The notes below the pieces were generated by a model that worked only from the letters and a program-made list of their open reading frames with translations, did no database searches and was not told the DNA's origin. From contig CAKTJA010000001.1 of NCBI GenBank assembly GCA_934567115.1, positions 1-49,710 on the forward strand: a stretch of 49,710 bases of DNA. The letters run 5' to 3'. Position numbers and translations under genes: made by a program. Numbering within the stretch: position 1 is the first letter of the stretch; each line of letters starts with the position of its first letter. Of the stretch, positions 17,753 through 26,374 are shown piece after piece. Source of the stretch: an uncultured Oscillospiraceae bacterium. GTDB taxonomy: Bacteria; Bacillota; Clostridia; Oscillospirales; Oscillospiraceae.

Positions 17753-18424
17753 TTAAATGTCGCAAAAGATGTAGCCCGCGCCCCGCACCGTCTCGATAAT
17801 GCCGCGGTGATCGGGGTCCAGCTTTTTCCGCAGATTGGAAATATGCACCATCACCGTGCGGAAATCCCCAAGGCTGTCGCTCTCCCACACGTTCTGATAC
17901 AGGTCCTGATACAGAAGCAGCGTCCGGGGATGGTCGATCATATATTGCAGCAGCGCAAACTCGATGGAGGAGAGGTCCTCCTCCTGCCCGCCGCGCAGAA
18001 TGCGGCGGTGGAGAACGTCCAGCGAAAAGGCGTTGAACCGCCGAAGCTGCGGCTCCTGTCTGCGGCCGGCTCTGCGGATCACACTCTCCATTCTGGCAAG
18101 CAGCTCCGGATAGCGGACGGGCTTGACCATGTAATCGTCTCCTCCGCTGCGAAGCGCGTCAACGATGGTGTCGCTGTCCTCCAGACAGCTCATGAAAATG
18201 ATGGGGCAGTCGCACTCCCTCCGGATCGAGCGGCACAGCTCGTCGCCCGAGCGGTCCGGCAGCATGATATCCAGCAGAATGATATCGTAGGTCTTTTGGG
18301 TAAGCAGCGCCTCCGCCTGCGCGCAGGTGAACGCGTCGTCCACGTCATGCCCCGCATGGGCCAGATTCGCATGTGTGATCGCGGACAGATCCCGGTCGTC
18401 CTCCACCAGAAGAACCCTGTACAC
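17753..18424 (-). CDS. OmpR/PhoB-type response regulator
   Basis: This 223-residue DNA-binding response regulator has an N-terminal receiver with phosphoacceptor Asp52 (LLDIMLPD), acidic pocket EDD near 8-10, Ser79 and Lys101. A winged-helix DNA-binding domain from about residue 130 ends in the typical VRGAGYIF. The GTG at 18424 is chosen because AGGAG lies upstream in AAAGGAGTGAGGC and the receiver begins right after it; a longer frame to 18484 only adds unrelated residues. It is divergent from the histidine kinase gene at 18690, its probable partner, and is the first gene of the operon with the second AAA+ ATPase. It may therefore control the injection system. Confidence 0.92.
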   Translation of the reverse strand: MYRVLLVEDDRDLSAITHANLAHAGHDVDDAFTCAQAEALLTQKTYDIILLDIMLPDRSGDELCRSIRRECDCPIIFMSCLEDSDTIVDALRSGGDDYMVKPVRYPELLARMESVIRRAGRRQEPQLRRFNAFSLDVLHRRILRGGQEEDLSSIEFALLQYMIDHPRTLLLYQDLYQNVWESDSLGDFRTVMVHISNLRKKLDPDHRGIIETVRGAGYIFCDI

Positions 18425-18582
18425 GTCTGCCTCACTCCTTTCGGGACCGGACCGGCCCCGTAAAATTTGCATCTGTATCGGCATTCCGTCGTTGCATCCC
18501 GGCGCATGGTCCGGTATAATGAAGCGGAATAACGCCGCCGCGCGTTTCGACCGTCCCCGCAGTGGACGGGGTGGGCGGCTGA

Positions 18583-18620
18583 GATCATATGATCAAGCAT
18601 AATGACGCAATGCGGTCATT
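18583..18620. promoter_or_regulatory. Palindromes overlapping the regulator start region: operator candidates
   Basis: A perfect 12-base palindrome GATCATATGATC (18583-18594) is followed by an inverted repeat AATGAC / GTCATT (18601-18606 and 18615-18620) that runs into the -10 of the response-regulator promoter. Both are well placed for binding of a dimeric regulator, perhaps the response regulator itself. Confidence 0.45.
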
Positions 18621-18646
18621 ATAGCACAATTCACCGCAGTTGTCAC
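18618..18646 (-). promoter_or_regulatory. Sigma-70-type promoter for the response regulator/ATPase operon
   Basis: On the minus strand GTGACA (18641-18646) and TATAAT (18618-18623) are 17 bases apart, with TGC just before the -10. It shares an exact 14-base block with the MATE operon promoter. It leaves a leader of about 185 bases before the GTG start. Confidence 0.7.
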
Positions 18647-18689
18647 CCGCCGCCGTTTTCGGCGGCCCGGCAGCGGGGAGGGAGCGCTT

Positions 18690-19625
18690 ATGCATCGGAA
18701 AATTTATGTGTTGACGGCGATGACCGCAGCGGTCATCGCGCTTGGGGGCGTTCTGTGGGCCGTCTCCGTCCCGGTATGGCTCGGGATCGCCGACGCCGCA
18801 GCAGCTCTTGGGCTGCTCGCCGCCCTGACGGCGGAGGGGCGCCGGTATGCGGAGCGCATACGCGAGGAGGGCCGCAGCGCGCTTGAGGCGCGGGAGGCGG
18901 AGTACAAGCGCCTTGCCGAGCAGGAGGCCGCCCGCGCCCGCGCCGAGATGGACGCCTTCCGCAGCGGGCTTTCCCACAGTCTGCGGATGCCCGTCGCCAT
19001 CATTCAGGGCTACGCGGAGCTTCTGACCAGCGGCGTTGTCACGGACCCGTCCGTCGTATCGGAATATCTGGAAAAAATCAGCCTGCGCAGCCAATACCTG
19101 ACCGAGGCCATCAGCCGCCAGTTCTCCTCCGCCGAAACGCTCGACAGCAGCCGACTCGCCTATACGGAGCTGGACCTTCTGTCGCTGGTTCGTCAGGCGG
19201 CCGCCGACATGCAGACCGCCGCCACCGATCAGGGGGTCGCCATTCAGGTCGTATCCTCCGAAACGCAGATCCCCGCGAAAGCGGACGCGCACCTTCTCAA
19301 CCGGGTGCTGTTCAACCTGATGGAAAACGCGCTGAAATACATGGGCCGTCCCGGCTCGGTCACGATCCGCGTGCTCCGGGACGGGGAAAACGCCTCCATC
19401 CGCGTGCAGGACGACGGACTCGGCCTTCCCGAGGAGGAGGCCGCCCGCATTTTCGAATCCAACTATCAGGGGAGCAACCGGACCCGTGGGCAGGGCTACG
19501 GACTGTATCTGGTAAAGCGGGCGATCGAGTGCCATGGCGGCAGCGTCGCCGCGCAAAGCGCGCCGGGGCGCGGCATGGGGATCACGCTCACGCTGCCGCT
19601 GTGTCCGCCGCAGGAGAGCTGCTGA
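18690..19625 (+). CDS. Sensor histidine kinase
   Basis: This 311-residue membrane kinase has two N-terminal TM helices with almost no extracellular loop (about residues 5-25 and 28-47), a coiled-coil linker (about 50-90), a HisKA domain with His96 in GLSHSLRMP, and a HATPase domain. The ATPase shows N-box NLMENALKY, G1 DDGLGL and G2 GQGYGLYLVK. The short sensor suggests that it senses the membrane, an intracellular cue or a partner protein. GGGAGGG precedes the ATG. It is divergent from the response regulator at 17753-18424, its likely substrate, and ends before a bidirectional terminator. No clear promoter of its own was identified in the 265-base divergent gap. Confidence 0.92.
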   Translation: MHRKIYVLTAMTAAVIALGGVLWAVSVPVWLGIADAAAALGLLAALTAEGRRYAERIREEGRSALEAREAEYKRLAEQEAARARAEMDAFRSGLSHSLRMPVAIIQGYAELLTSGVVTDPSVVSEYLEKISLRSQYLTEAISRQFSSAETLDSSRLAYTELDLLSLVRQAAADMQTAATDQGVAIQVVSSETQIPAKADAHLLNRVLFNLMENALKYMGRPGSVTIRVLRDGENASIRVQDDGLGLPEEEAARIFESNYQGSNRTRGQGYGLYLVKRAIECHGGSVAAQSAPGRGMGITLTLPLCPPQESC

Positions 19626-19667
19626 GCGCGGTCCGCCGCACACAGGCTCTAAAAATATGCCTTTATC

Positions 19668-19698
19668 AAAAAACGCCGCAGTCAGAGCGGCGTTTTTT
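19668..19698. terminator. Bidirectional terminator between the kinase and the STAS gene
   Basis: The stem AAAACGCCGC / GCGGCGTTTT (19670-19679 and 19687-19696) has a seven-base loop and T tracts on both strands. It ends the histidine-kinase unit on the plus strand and the 30-kb injection-system run on the minus strand. Confidence 0.88.
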
Positions 19699-19746
19699 CC
19701 GTATCCGCCTTCTCCGCCGGTTTTCCCCAGCGCTGCGGAGAAAAGC

Positions 19747-20046
19747 TCACCGCAGCGTTAAAATTCTGGAAAAGCCGACGGAATCCAGCACGCTTTTTAC
19801 CGTGGGCGCCACATGCACCAGCTCCATCACCGCGCCCTTGGACGCGGCGGTCTTCTGCCCCAGCAGCAGGGCGCGCAGCCCGGCGCTGCTGACGTACACG
19901 ACCTTCTCCAGATCGAGCGTCACCTTTGCGGCGTTCTGAAACGCCTCCAGGATCGCCTTTTGCAGCTCGGGGCTGGTGTTTGTGTCAACTCTGCCGTCCA
20001 CCTGCAGGGTCACGGCGTTTCCGTCCTGAAGCTTTGTAATCGTCAT
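19747..20046 (-). CDS. STAS-domain anti-sigma factor antagonist (SpoIIAA/RsbV-like)
   Basis: This 99-residue single STAS domain in the cytosol has the canonical YVSSAGLRALL motif, where Ser54 aligns with the serine that partner kinases phosphorylate in SpoIIAA and RsbV. The unphosphorylated form normally binds an anti-sigma kinase and frees its sigma factor. The ATG at 20046 has GAGGTG six bases upstream; a longer frame begins four codons earlier. It is the last gene on the minus strand before the terminator, 79 bases after the gpI-like tail gene, so it is probably on the injection-system transcript. The SpoIIE phosphatase/kinase at 2049-4610 is the obvious partner in this window. No sigma factor is present. 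Confidence 0.9.
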   Translation of the reverse strand: MTITKLQDGNAVTLQVDGRVDTNTSPELQKAILEAFQNAAKVTLDLEKVVYVSSAGLRALLLGQKTAASKGAVMELVHVAPTVKSVLDSVGFSRILTLR

Positions 20047-20125
20047 TGTCCACCTCATCTTGCCGCGTAAACGCGCGGCCGCCGCATTTTCCGGCCAGCG
20101 GCCCGCCGAATTGACTGCCCTGTGA

Positions 20126-21214
20126 TCATTGCAGGAAGGTCATGCCCGTCAAAGCATTTCCGTCGTCCAAGCTTCCCGGTGCGTTTTGCAGAACAGCGCC
20201 GTTGACGTCCAGATATGTAAACGCGTCCAGACCGCGGCACTCCTCCAGAAAAATGACGCGGCACCGGCTTCTGGCCGGACGCAGCTGGTCGATCAGAAAC
20301 CTCAGCCGAAGGCGGAGCTTTTCGTCCATCGCCCGGTCGAGCATAACGGTAAAGTCGTACGGCGTGGAGCCGTACAGCGTCTCGCTGTGCTGCTGGTCCG
20401 GCGAGAGAAGATTCCTCTCCACCACGTACACGCGCTCCTCCACAAAAAGCTTCACCGCCTTTTCGATCGCGCCGCGCGTCCCCTTCGCCGCCAGCAGCTC
20501 TGGCGCGGCCCTGAGCAGACGGCGCAGCTCCTCCGGTGAGAAAAGCGTCCCGTCCGTCTCCAGCCCCAGCCACGACGCAAACATGGGGAGCATCGCCTCC
20601 GGCGCGGTGTCCACATCCAGAAGCTCCGGAATGCCGTCGATCTCCTCCTGAAAGTCCTGATACATGGTCGAGAAGATCGAGAGATAGCGCCGCAGGAAAT
20701 CGTTGTCCGTCTGATAGACCTGAGGGAACGTTGAAAAGAAGTTGTCCCCCGGCACATAGACGCGCATATTCTCCAGCGCGCCCTCCTCCGTGCCGGTGAC
20801 CTCCAGCCACAGCCAGAGCCACCGCCCGGTCTGCTCCGTCAGCAGCACGTCGCGCACGCCGGAGCGCTCCATCCCCCCCGCGAGCGTAAAAAGCCGCTCC
20901 TTTTCCCGGCAGGGGACCTCAGGGTCCAGCAGAAGCTCGTCGATGCGGACCGTTTCGCCGCCCCGGATCACGCGATCCTGATTGGAGGCGAAGGCCCGGA
21001 CCGTCAGCATGGACTCCGCCCCAAGGCTGCATTGCAGAGACAGTCTTCCCCACGCGCAGTCGGCGCGGGCGCTGTCCAGTCCCGGAAGGAAGACCCGGTG
21101 AACGCCGGTCCCCTCCGTGCGAAGCCCCTCGCCCGCAATCGCAAGCCCCTCCGTCAGGGCGCGTCTGAGCAGAGCGCCGCCCAGCCGATAGCATCGAATC
21201 CCGTAATCAGCCAT
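20126..21214 (-). CDS. Phage tail protein I-like baseplate component
   Basis: The centre of this 362-residue protein has the pattern of P2 gpI/TIGR02242 tail proteins: FPQVYQTDNDFLRRYLSIF, then PELLDVDTAPEAMLPMFASW (about residues 158-213) and AKGTRGAIEKAVKLF. The family forms part of the baseplate wedge and, in phages, connects to fibres. The N-terminal 145 residues are a separate beta-rich region, and the last 60 or so may be a small attachment domain. It follows the J-like baseplate genes with a three-base gap, as I follows J in phages. No fibre gene follows; a STAS gene comes next. It could therefore carry the outermost part of the baseplate itself. Confidence 0.85.
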   Translation of the reverse strand: MADYGIRCYRLGGALLRRALTEGLAIAGEGLRTEGTGVHRVFLPGLDSARADCAWGRLSLQCSLGAESMLTVRAFASNQDRVIRGGETVRIDELLLDPEVPCREKERLFTLAGGMERSGVRDVLLTEQTGRWLWLWLEVTGTEEGALENMRVYVPGDNFFSTFPQVYQTDNDFLRRYLSIFSTMYQDFQEEIDGIPELLDVDTAPEAMLPMFASWLGLETDGTLFSPEELRRLLRAAPELLAAKGTRGAIEKAVKLFVEERVYVVERNLLSPDQQHSETLYGSTPYDFTVMLDRAMDEKLRLRLRFLIDQLRPARSRCRVIFLEECRGLDAFTYLDVNGAVLQNAPGSLDDGNALTGMTFLQ

Positions 21215-21217
21215 GGC

Positions 21218-23317
21218 TTACCTCCCCTGTTCCCGCACCGTCAGATGGATGACGCCCGGATAGCACAGGCTGTCGTCCTCCAAACGGATATCGCTGCCCA
21301 GCAGCACGGCGTCCCGGCTCTCGGGATACAGGCTCAGGGCGTCCACCGCGTCCACGAACGGCAGGGCGCTGACCGCCTGATAGACCTCGTTGAAGCGGAC
21401 CCAGCCGCCGAAGCCCTGCGGTCCGTTCACGTGATCCAGCAGCGAGCGCAGCAGCCGCTCCGTCTCCGCCTCGGCATGCGCCGCCATTCCGCGAACGCTC
21501 AGCGTGGCCTGCACCCCGATCGACACATAGCGGGGCTGGCAAAGCTCAAAGCGCGTGGTCAGCATCCTGCGCGGCTCAAGAAAATCCCGCAGCTGACGCA
21601 GATAGATCTCCGACAGCTTTGGCAGTTCCTCTTCAGTATAAGGCTTCACGGCGATTTTGACAAGGTTTTTAGCGCCGATCGCCACAGCTTTTACCTTATG
21701 GATGCACAGTCCCGGCGCCTGACGCACCAGCGTTTCGTAATCCTCCGCCCGCACGGCCGCCGAGGTGCGCCGCATGTCTGCGGAAAAACGCAGCCGCAGC
21801 TCCTCCGCGCTCTCGTAGGTCGCGCCGCCGCGTCCGGGCGCGGGGCAGAAGTACCGCGCCTCCGTCTCCGTTCCGTCGTAACCGCCCCGCTGCTCCAGCG
21901 TGGCGCAGGAGCGCAGGTTCCCCCGGCTCCCCTGAGTCACGGCGCAGCCGGCCAGCAGAAGCCTGCATCCGCCTCCGCCCGGCTCGTCGATCACAAGCTG
22001 CGCGCCGTGCGAGCGGAGGTGATAGGAAAAGCCCTCAGGACCCTTCTCTCCGGGCGGCACGAACCAGTATTCGTTCCCGCCGTCCGGCCTCTCCTTTTCA
22101 AGCGCCACCAGAAAGCCCTCCGCCAGCACATCCGACGTCAGCTCAAGCTGAACGATCTGCTTATCGTAGCCGTATACCGGTCCGAGCAGCCGATGGTGGA
22201 TCATCTCATTGTCATAGCACACCGCGCGCACCGCGTCCGCGTCGCGGCAGGGCATGTGCCCACAGGCGGAGTCGAAATGAAGCGTCACGCCTTCAAAGTC
22301 CGTCTCCGCCCGGTAAAACCGCCCCGGCGCGCCGTCCTCGCGCGCCTCTTGATAGCGGTAGTAGGGGCCGCCCTCCTCCTCCCGGCAGAACACCATAAGG
22401 TTCCCCAGCAGGGGCAGTCTTCCGGGCAGCTCCGCCTTCTCCCCGCCGGGGCAGACGCAGCAGCGCACACGGGTCTCCCTCTGCACCATGGGGAACAGGT
22501 GGACCGCCAGCGCGCGCAGCCGGGGCGTGCGGTCATAGTCGGCCCGCTCCAGAAGGCAGCGCAGCGCACAGCCGTGCACGGGCGCGCCGTCCCACTCTGC
22601 GGGCAGCTCGCCCTCCAGCCGCAGCGTCACGCAGCCGGAGCGCAGAAGGCCGAAGGTCTCATCCTCCGCCTCGGCGTCCCGCCACCCCTCCTGCGTCCAG
22701 TACTGCCAGCGGACCTCGGAAAACGCGGGGACCTCCGCCTCGCTGCCAAAGGGCGTGCGAAGCTCCTCCTCCGCCATCCGCAGCCAGAGCCGCAGCGGCT
22801 CGCCCATCTCCGGAACGCCCGAGAGCACGCAGGTCAGCCGGTTCCCCGGCACGGGTCTGCGCCCGAACGGGTACGCCGCCGTCTCCGCAGCCGGGTCGAG
22901 CAGACGCGTAACGTCCCGCTCGCCGTCCCCGTCGCCCGCGTACACCGCCGCCAGTCCCCACGGGTTCATCGCCACGGAGGAGCGCGTTTCAAACGGGATC
23001 GTCCCGCTCCAAAGCTGATGTCCCTCCGGCAGGATGGGGCCGCCCTCCGCGGGCGACTGCACAAGGAGTTCCGCCGCCTGATTCTCCCGCGCGGTATAGC
23101 CCACCAGCTTCAAGAGCTTTCTGCGCACCTCGTCCGGAACGTCGTTGATCGCCTCCTGCTGAAGCAGACCGAAGGCCGTCAGGTTCTGCAAAATCGTAAT
23201 GCCGGGATCGGAGACGTTGAAATTGGTCCACTCCGACGAGTAAAGCGGGATCTGCGCCACAGCCTCCGCCAGCAGCTCGTCATAGGTCTTGTCGCTGAGA
23301 TTCAAACTGTTGAGCAT
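21218..23317 (-). CDS. Baseplate J-like protein (Afp11/12-type wedge), 699 aa
   Basis: The N-terminus has a signature of CIS baseplate wedge proteins: SSEWTNFNVSDPGITILQNL (about residues 27-46), then a VPDEVRRKLLKLVGY segment. The C-terminal half carries gpJ-like features, with ETLVRQAPGLCIHKVKAV (about 520-540) and repeated beta/alpha elements. This family builds the baseplate wedges that hold the sheath in its extended state. GGGGGAGGAG precedes the ATG. It is flanked by another J-like protein upstream and the gpI-like protein downstream, the usual order. The specific Afp11 versus Afp12 equivalence cannot be fixed from sequence alone. Confidence 0.87.
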   Translation of the reverse strand: MLNSLNLSDKTYDELLAEAVAQIPLYSSEWTNFNVSDPGITILQNLTAFGLLQQEAINDVPDEVRRKLLKLVGYTARENQAAELLVQSPAEGGPILPEGHQLWSGTIPFETRSSVAMNPWGLAAVYAGDGDGERDVTRLLDPAAETAAYPFGRRPVPGNRLTCVLSGVPEMGEPLRLWLRMAEEELRTPFGSEAEVPAFSEVRWQYWTQEGWRDAEAEDETFGLLRSGCVTLRLEGELPAEWDGAPVHGCALRCLLERADYDRTPRLRALAVHLFPMVQRETRVRCCVCPGGEKAELPGRLPLLGNLMVFCREEEGGPYYRYQEAREDGAPGRFYRAETDFEGVTLHFDSACGHMPCRDADAVRAVCYDNEMIHHRLLGPVYGYDKQIVQLELTSDVLAEGFLVALEKERPDGGNEYWFVPPGEKGPEGFSYHLRSHGAQLVIDEPGGGGCRLLLAGCAVTQGSRGNLRSCATLEQRGGYDGTETEARYFCPAPGRGGATYESAEELRLRFSADMRRTSAAVRAEDYETLVRQAPGLCIHKVKAVAIGAKNLVKIAVKPYTEEELPKLSEIYLRQLRDFLEPRRMLTTRFELCQPRYVSIGVQATLSVRGMAAHAEAETERLLRSLLDHVNGPQGFGGWVRFNEVYQAVSALPFVDAVDALSLYPESRDAVLLGSDIRLEDDSLCYPGVIHLTVREQGR

Positions 23318-23338
23318 GGTCTCTCCTCCCCCGCTCGG

Positions 23339-26300
23339 TTATTGAAATTCAATGTACACATGATGCTCGCCGCTCACGCCGATCGCAAAGGGCATATCCG
23401 GCATCCGGTCAAGCCCCGTCTCGTGAACGCCTCTGCGGTCCACATACCGCGCCACCGCGATCATCCGCCCCACGCGCCCCTGAAAGCGCAGAGACTGAAG
23501 CAGCATCTTCATCTGCCCCTCCGACGGTAGCGAGCCGATCTCCCAGCCGCTGTGCCCGGGTCTGGGCAGCGGATCGAGAAAATCGCGCACACTGTCAAGG
23601 ATCAGGTTCTGCACGTCGAAGGCCCGCGCGGCGTCGTCCGCCTTCACCCAGACGGACACCGATATCTCCACATACACCGGCTCCGAGAGGATCAGGCACT
23701 CGGGCGCAAGCGTCGCCTCGCAGCGCTCAAGCAGCTGCCGGCGCAGCGGCTCGCGAATGTTGTTGAAGGCATACGCCCCCTCGTTGTAGTCGCGCGTCAT
23801 CACGGCGATGGTAATGAGAGAGGGGTCATGCTCTCCGTCGATCCCGCGTCCCGCCGCGCACTTCACCTTTTCCACCGTGCCGGAAAACGCCTTCACCGCC
23901 CGCACGAAATCCTGCTCGCTGATCAGCCGTCCCCGACCGCTGAGCAGATCCGCGCCCCGGCGGCGCGCGCCGTCCAGATCCTCCAGATCGCTGCCGGCAT
24001 AGGTCGCCACGGGGTTGCTGACCGACTGGACGTACATCACGTTGCCGAAAAAGCGGTTGACCGCGCCGGCCGGCACGTTGCCCCTCGCGCCGTCGCAGCT
24101 CACCGCGCGCACCAGAACGGCGGTCTCCCGCCGCGCCTGAGGAATGCGCACATGAACGCCGTCTCCGAATACCAGAAGGTTCTTCACCCGGTCGATCATA
24201 TAGTTCCTGTCTCCGGGGGAGGAGCGGTCAAAGGTATCGACCTCGGTCCAGCGGACGAAAAAGGCCGTGATCTCCCCCAGAAGATCGTATTCCGCGCGGA
24301 CGTTCTGCGGCTGCTCCTCCAGCATCTGCCGCATTTGGCGGCGGGAAAGCTGGCCCGTTTCGTTGACGAACACCTCGGCGGAGAGTATGTTCCCCGCCGA
24401 CAGCGGAAACGTCAGGTTCGGGACCGCCGTATCCACATAGAACGACTCCTCCGCCAGCGTCTGCCGGTTTCGGATGTCCACGGCGTTGAGCCGAACGCTC
24501 CGCACCGCCGCGTGATAGCCCTCAACGGCGTTCTCGCCGCCGCACAGGCGCAGCCACCAGCGGCGCACGCCCTCCACCTCCAGCGGCGCGAAGTCCGACG
24601 GCGGCATGAACAGCACGGTCCCGGAGCCGGAAAAGCAGTCCGTCCCGTCGATCACCTTCATCCGGCGGAAGCCCGTGCGGGTCGAGTATTCGTACTGCAC
24701 CGGCTCCATGCGGAAGTGGACGTTCTCCTCCACGTCGAAAAGCATGGATACCGGCGCGCCCTCCGGATGGCGGTCGAAGCCAAGATACAGCGAGGCCGCG
24801 GGATACGGCAGCGGCGCGAACGCCGTCAGCGGCTCGCCGTCCAGCAGCGCGCGGGTCCGGTCCTCCGTGACCGTGCCGCACACCGTCCGCACGCGCTGGG
24901 GCTGCTTCCACTGCCCGGTATAGGCGTAGGCCAGCTTGACGTTTTCAAGCAGCGGCATCGTGTGCTCGCAGGGGAGCAGATAGCAGTTGTCCGCCTGTGT
25001 CACACGAAAGCGCAGACTTCTTCCCGTATAGCCGTTCACCGGAACGGGCGTCCAATCCTCCGGACAGCGGAAGCGGATCTGAAACTCACCGGACGAGGAC
25101 CCGTCGAACAGCGCGCTCCACTCGCTGCTGCACGGCAGGCGGCGCCACGCCTGACCGTTAAAATATTCCAGCGCGACGCGCTCCGGAGCCGTGGACGCCG
25201 TATCGTACTGGACCGCCCTCGGCTTCCGCTTGATGATCTTCAGCTCGTCGGATTCCTGCTGCGGCGTCAGGCGCAGCAGCTTCTTCCTGCTCGCAAGCCG
25301 AAAGCTGAGCGTGATCTCCGCGCCCTGCTGGGAAAATACGCGGTCGTCGCAGAAATAGCATTCGTCAAAAAGAGAGGCCGTGTCGCCGAAGGGGAGGCAC
25401 TCCGCCGCCTCCAGCGGCTCTCCGTTGTGGAGGATCATCTCCGGGTCCGCGTCCTCCCCCTCGGAGGCCGCGCGAATGTCCCCCACCGTCACGGCGGCGC
25501 TCACCGGGCCGACCGCTTCCAGACAGATAAGGTGATAGTCCGTCCCGTCCAGCCGCAGGGGAGCCGAGCCGCCCTCCCGCCGCAGCAGCACGGAGCCATC
25601 CTGCTCCTGTACGCTGTCGAAGGGGTGCAGACCGGTCCCGTCGTAGTAGCTCCACCGCCAGCTTTCGCCGTCCGCCAGCGCGGACGCAAGCGGCTTTCCC
25701 TCCGGCGTGGTGACGGAAATGCGAACGGGCGTTCCCGCCTCCGCCCCGAACACGCTGCGGTGATAGAGCAGGAGCGCGTTTTTCTCAATGCCCGGCTCTT
25801 CGTAATCAAACAGGGCAAAGGGTGCGGGGCTTTGCGGCTCCTCACCCTCCGGCAGGTACGCCGCCGTCTCCTCCTCGGCCGGCTCCGCCGGCTCGGGCGT
25901 CAGCACGGCCGCCTTCGGACCGCCCAGCAGGGGCAGAATGCGCCCCCGCGCCCCGGAAAGGGACAGCACATCCGTGATCCGGGCGTTGGTCAGATACACG
26001 TCGCCCGCAGTTTCAAACAGGATCGGCGTTCCGTCCTCGCCGTCCGCCATCAGGCGGGAGCCGCGCGGAAGCGCCACGCCGGGCACCGTCCCGCGCAGCA
26101 GCTCCGCGATCACCACGCCGGAGGCGGGGTAGGCGGGCTTGAGCGTCAGTCCCATCAAATTGACAAATTCGGTGTGATATTTCTCCGGAAGCTGGTTCAG
26201 CCGCCGGATGTTTTCCGCCATCTGCCCCGCGTAGATCATCGCCAGCGCGGAGCCGACGTCCGGGTCCCTCCGGTCGAACCGCCACTCGGGCGTATACGAC

Positions 26301-26374
26301 AGCGCCAGCTCCTCCAGCCGGTCGCAGAGGTCGGCCTGTGTTCTCGGATCAAGCGTCAGCTCGTCATGGTTCAT
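23339..26374 (-). CDS. Baseplate J-like protein (Afp11/12-type wedge), 1011 aa
   Basis: This large baseplate wedge protein has an N-terminus with the family pattern YTPEWRFDRRDPDVGSALAM (about residues 30-49) and LPEKYHTEFVNLMGL. A long beta-rich middle and a J-like C-terminal section follow, with ISEQDFVRAVKAFSGTVEKV (about 845-865) and ISVSVWVKADD. The middle is much longer than in simple phage J proteins, as in Afp/PVC wedge proteins. Its start overlaps the gp25 stop by four bases (ATGA), so the two are translationally coupled. It and the 699-aa neighbour are a paralogous pair, as Afp11 and Afp12 are. Confidence 0.87.
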   Translation of the reverse strand: MNHDELTLDPRTQADLCDRLEELALSYTPEWRFDRRDPDVGSALAMIYAGQMAENIRRLNQLPEKYHTEFVNLMGLTLKPAYPASGVVIAELLRGTVPGVALPRGSRLMADGEDGTPILFETAGDVYLTNARITDVLSLSGARGRILPLLGGPKAAVLTPEPAEPAEEETAAYLPEGEEPQSPAPFALFDYEEPGIEKNALLLYHRSVFGAEAGTPVRISVTTPEGKPLASALADGESWRWSYYDGTGLHPFDSVQEQDGSVLLRREGGSAPLRLDGTDYHLICLEAVGPVSAAVTVGDIRAASEGEDADPEMILHNGEPLEAAECLPFGDTASLFDECYFCDDRVFSQQGAEITLSFRLASRKKLLRLTPQQESDELKIIKRKPRAVQYDTASTAPERVALEYFNGQAWRRLPCSSEWSALFDGSSSGEFQIRFRCPEDWTPVPVNGYTGRSLRFRVTQADNCYLLPCEHTMPLLENVKLAYAYTGQWKQPQRVRTVCGTVTEDRTRALLDGEPLTAFAPLPYPAASLYLGFDRHPEGAPVSMLFDVEENVHFRMEPVQYEYSTRTGFRRMKVIDGTDCFSGSGTVLFMPPSDFAPLEVEGVRRWWLRLCGGENAVEGYHAAVRSVRLNAVDIRNRQTLAEESFYVDTAVPNLTFPLSAGNILSAEVFVNETGQLSRRQMRQMLEEQPQNVRAEYDLLGEITAFFVRWTEVDTFDRSSPGDRNYMIDRVKNLLVFGDGVHVRIPQARRETAVLVRAVSCDGARGNVPAGAVNRFFGNVMYVQSVSNPVATYAGSDLEDLDGARRRGADLLSGRGRLISEQDFVRAVKAFSGTVEKVKCAAGRGIDGEHDPSLITIAVMTRDYNEGAYAFNNIREPLRRQLLERCEATLAPECLILSEPVYVEISVSVWVKADDAARAFDVQNLILDSVRDFLDPLPRPGHSGWEIGSLPSEGQMKMLLQSLRFQGRVGRMIAVARYVDRRGVHETGLDRMPDMPFAIGVSGEHHVYIEFQ

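Noticed and set aside
20126..21214. gpI-like gene as a receptor-binding fibre
   Set aside because: Its central motifs fit the gpI wedge family, and no repetitive fibre-like sequence is present.
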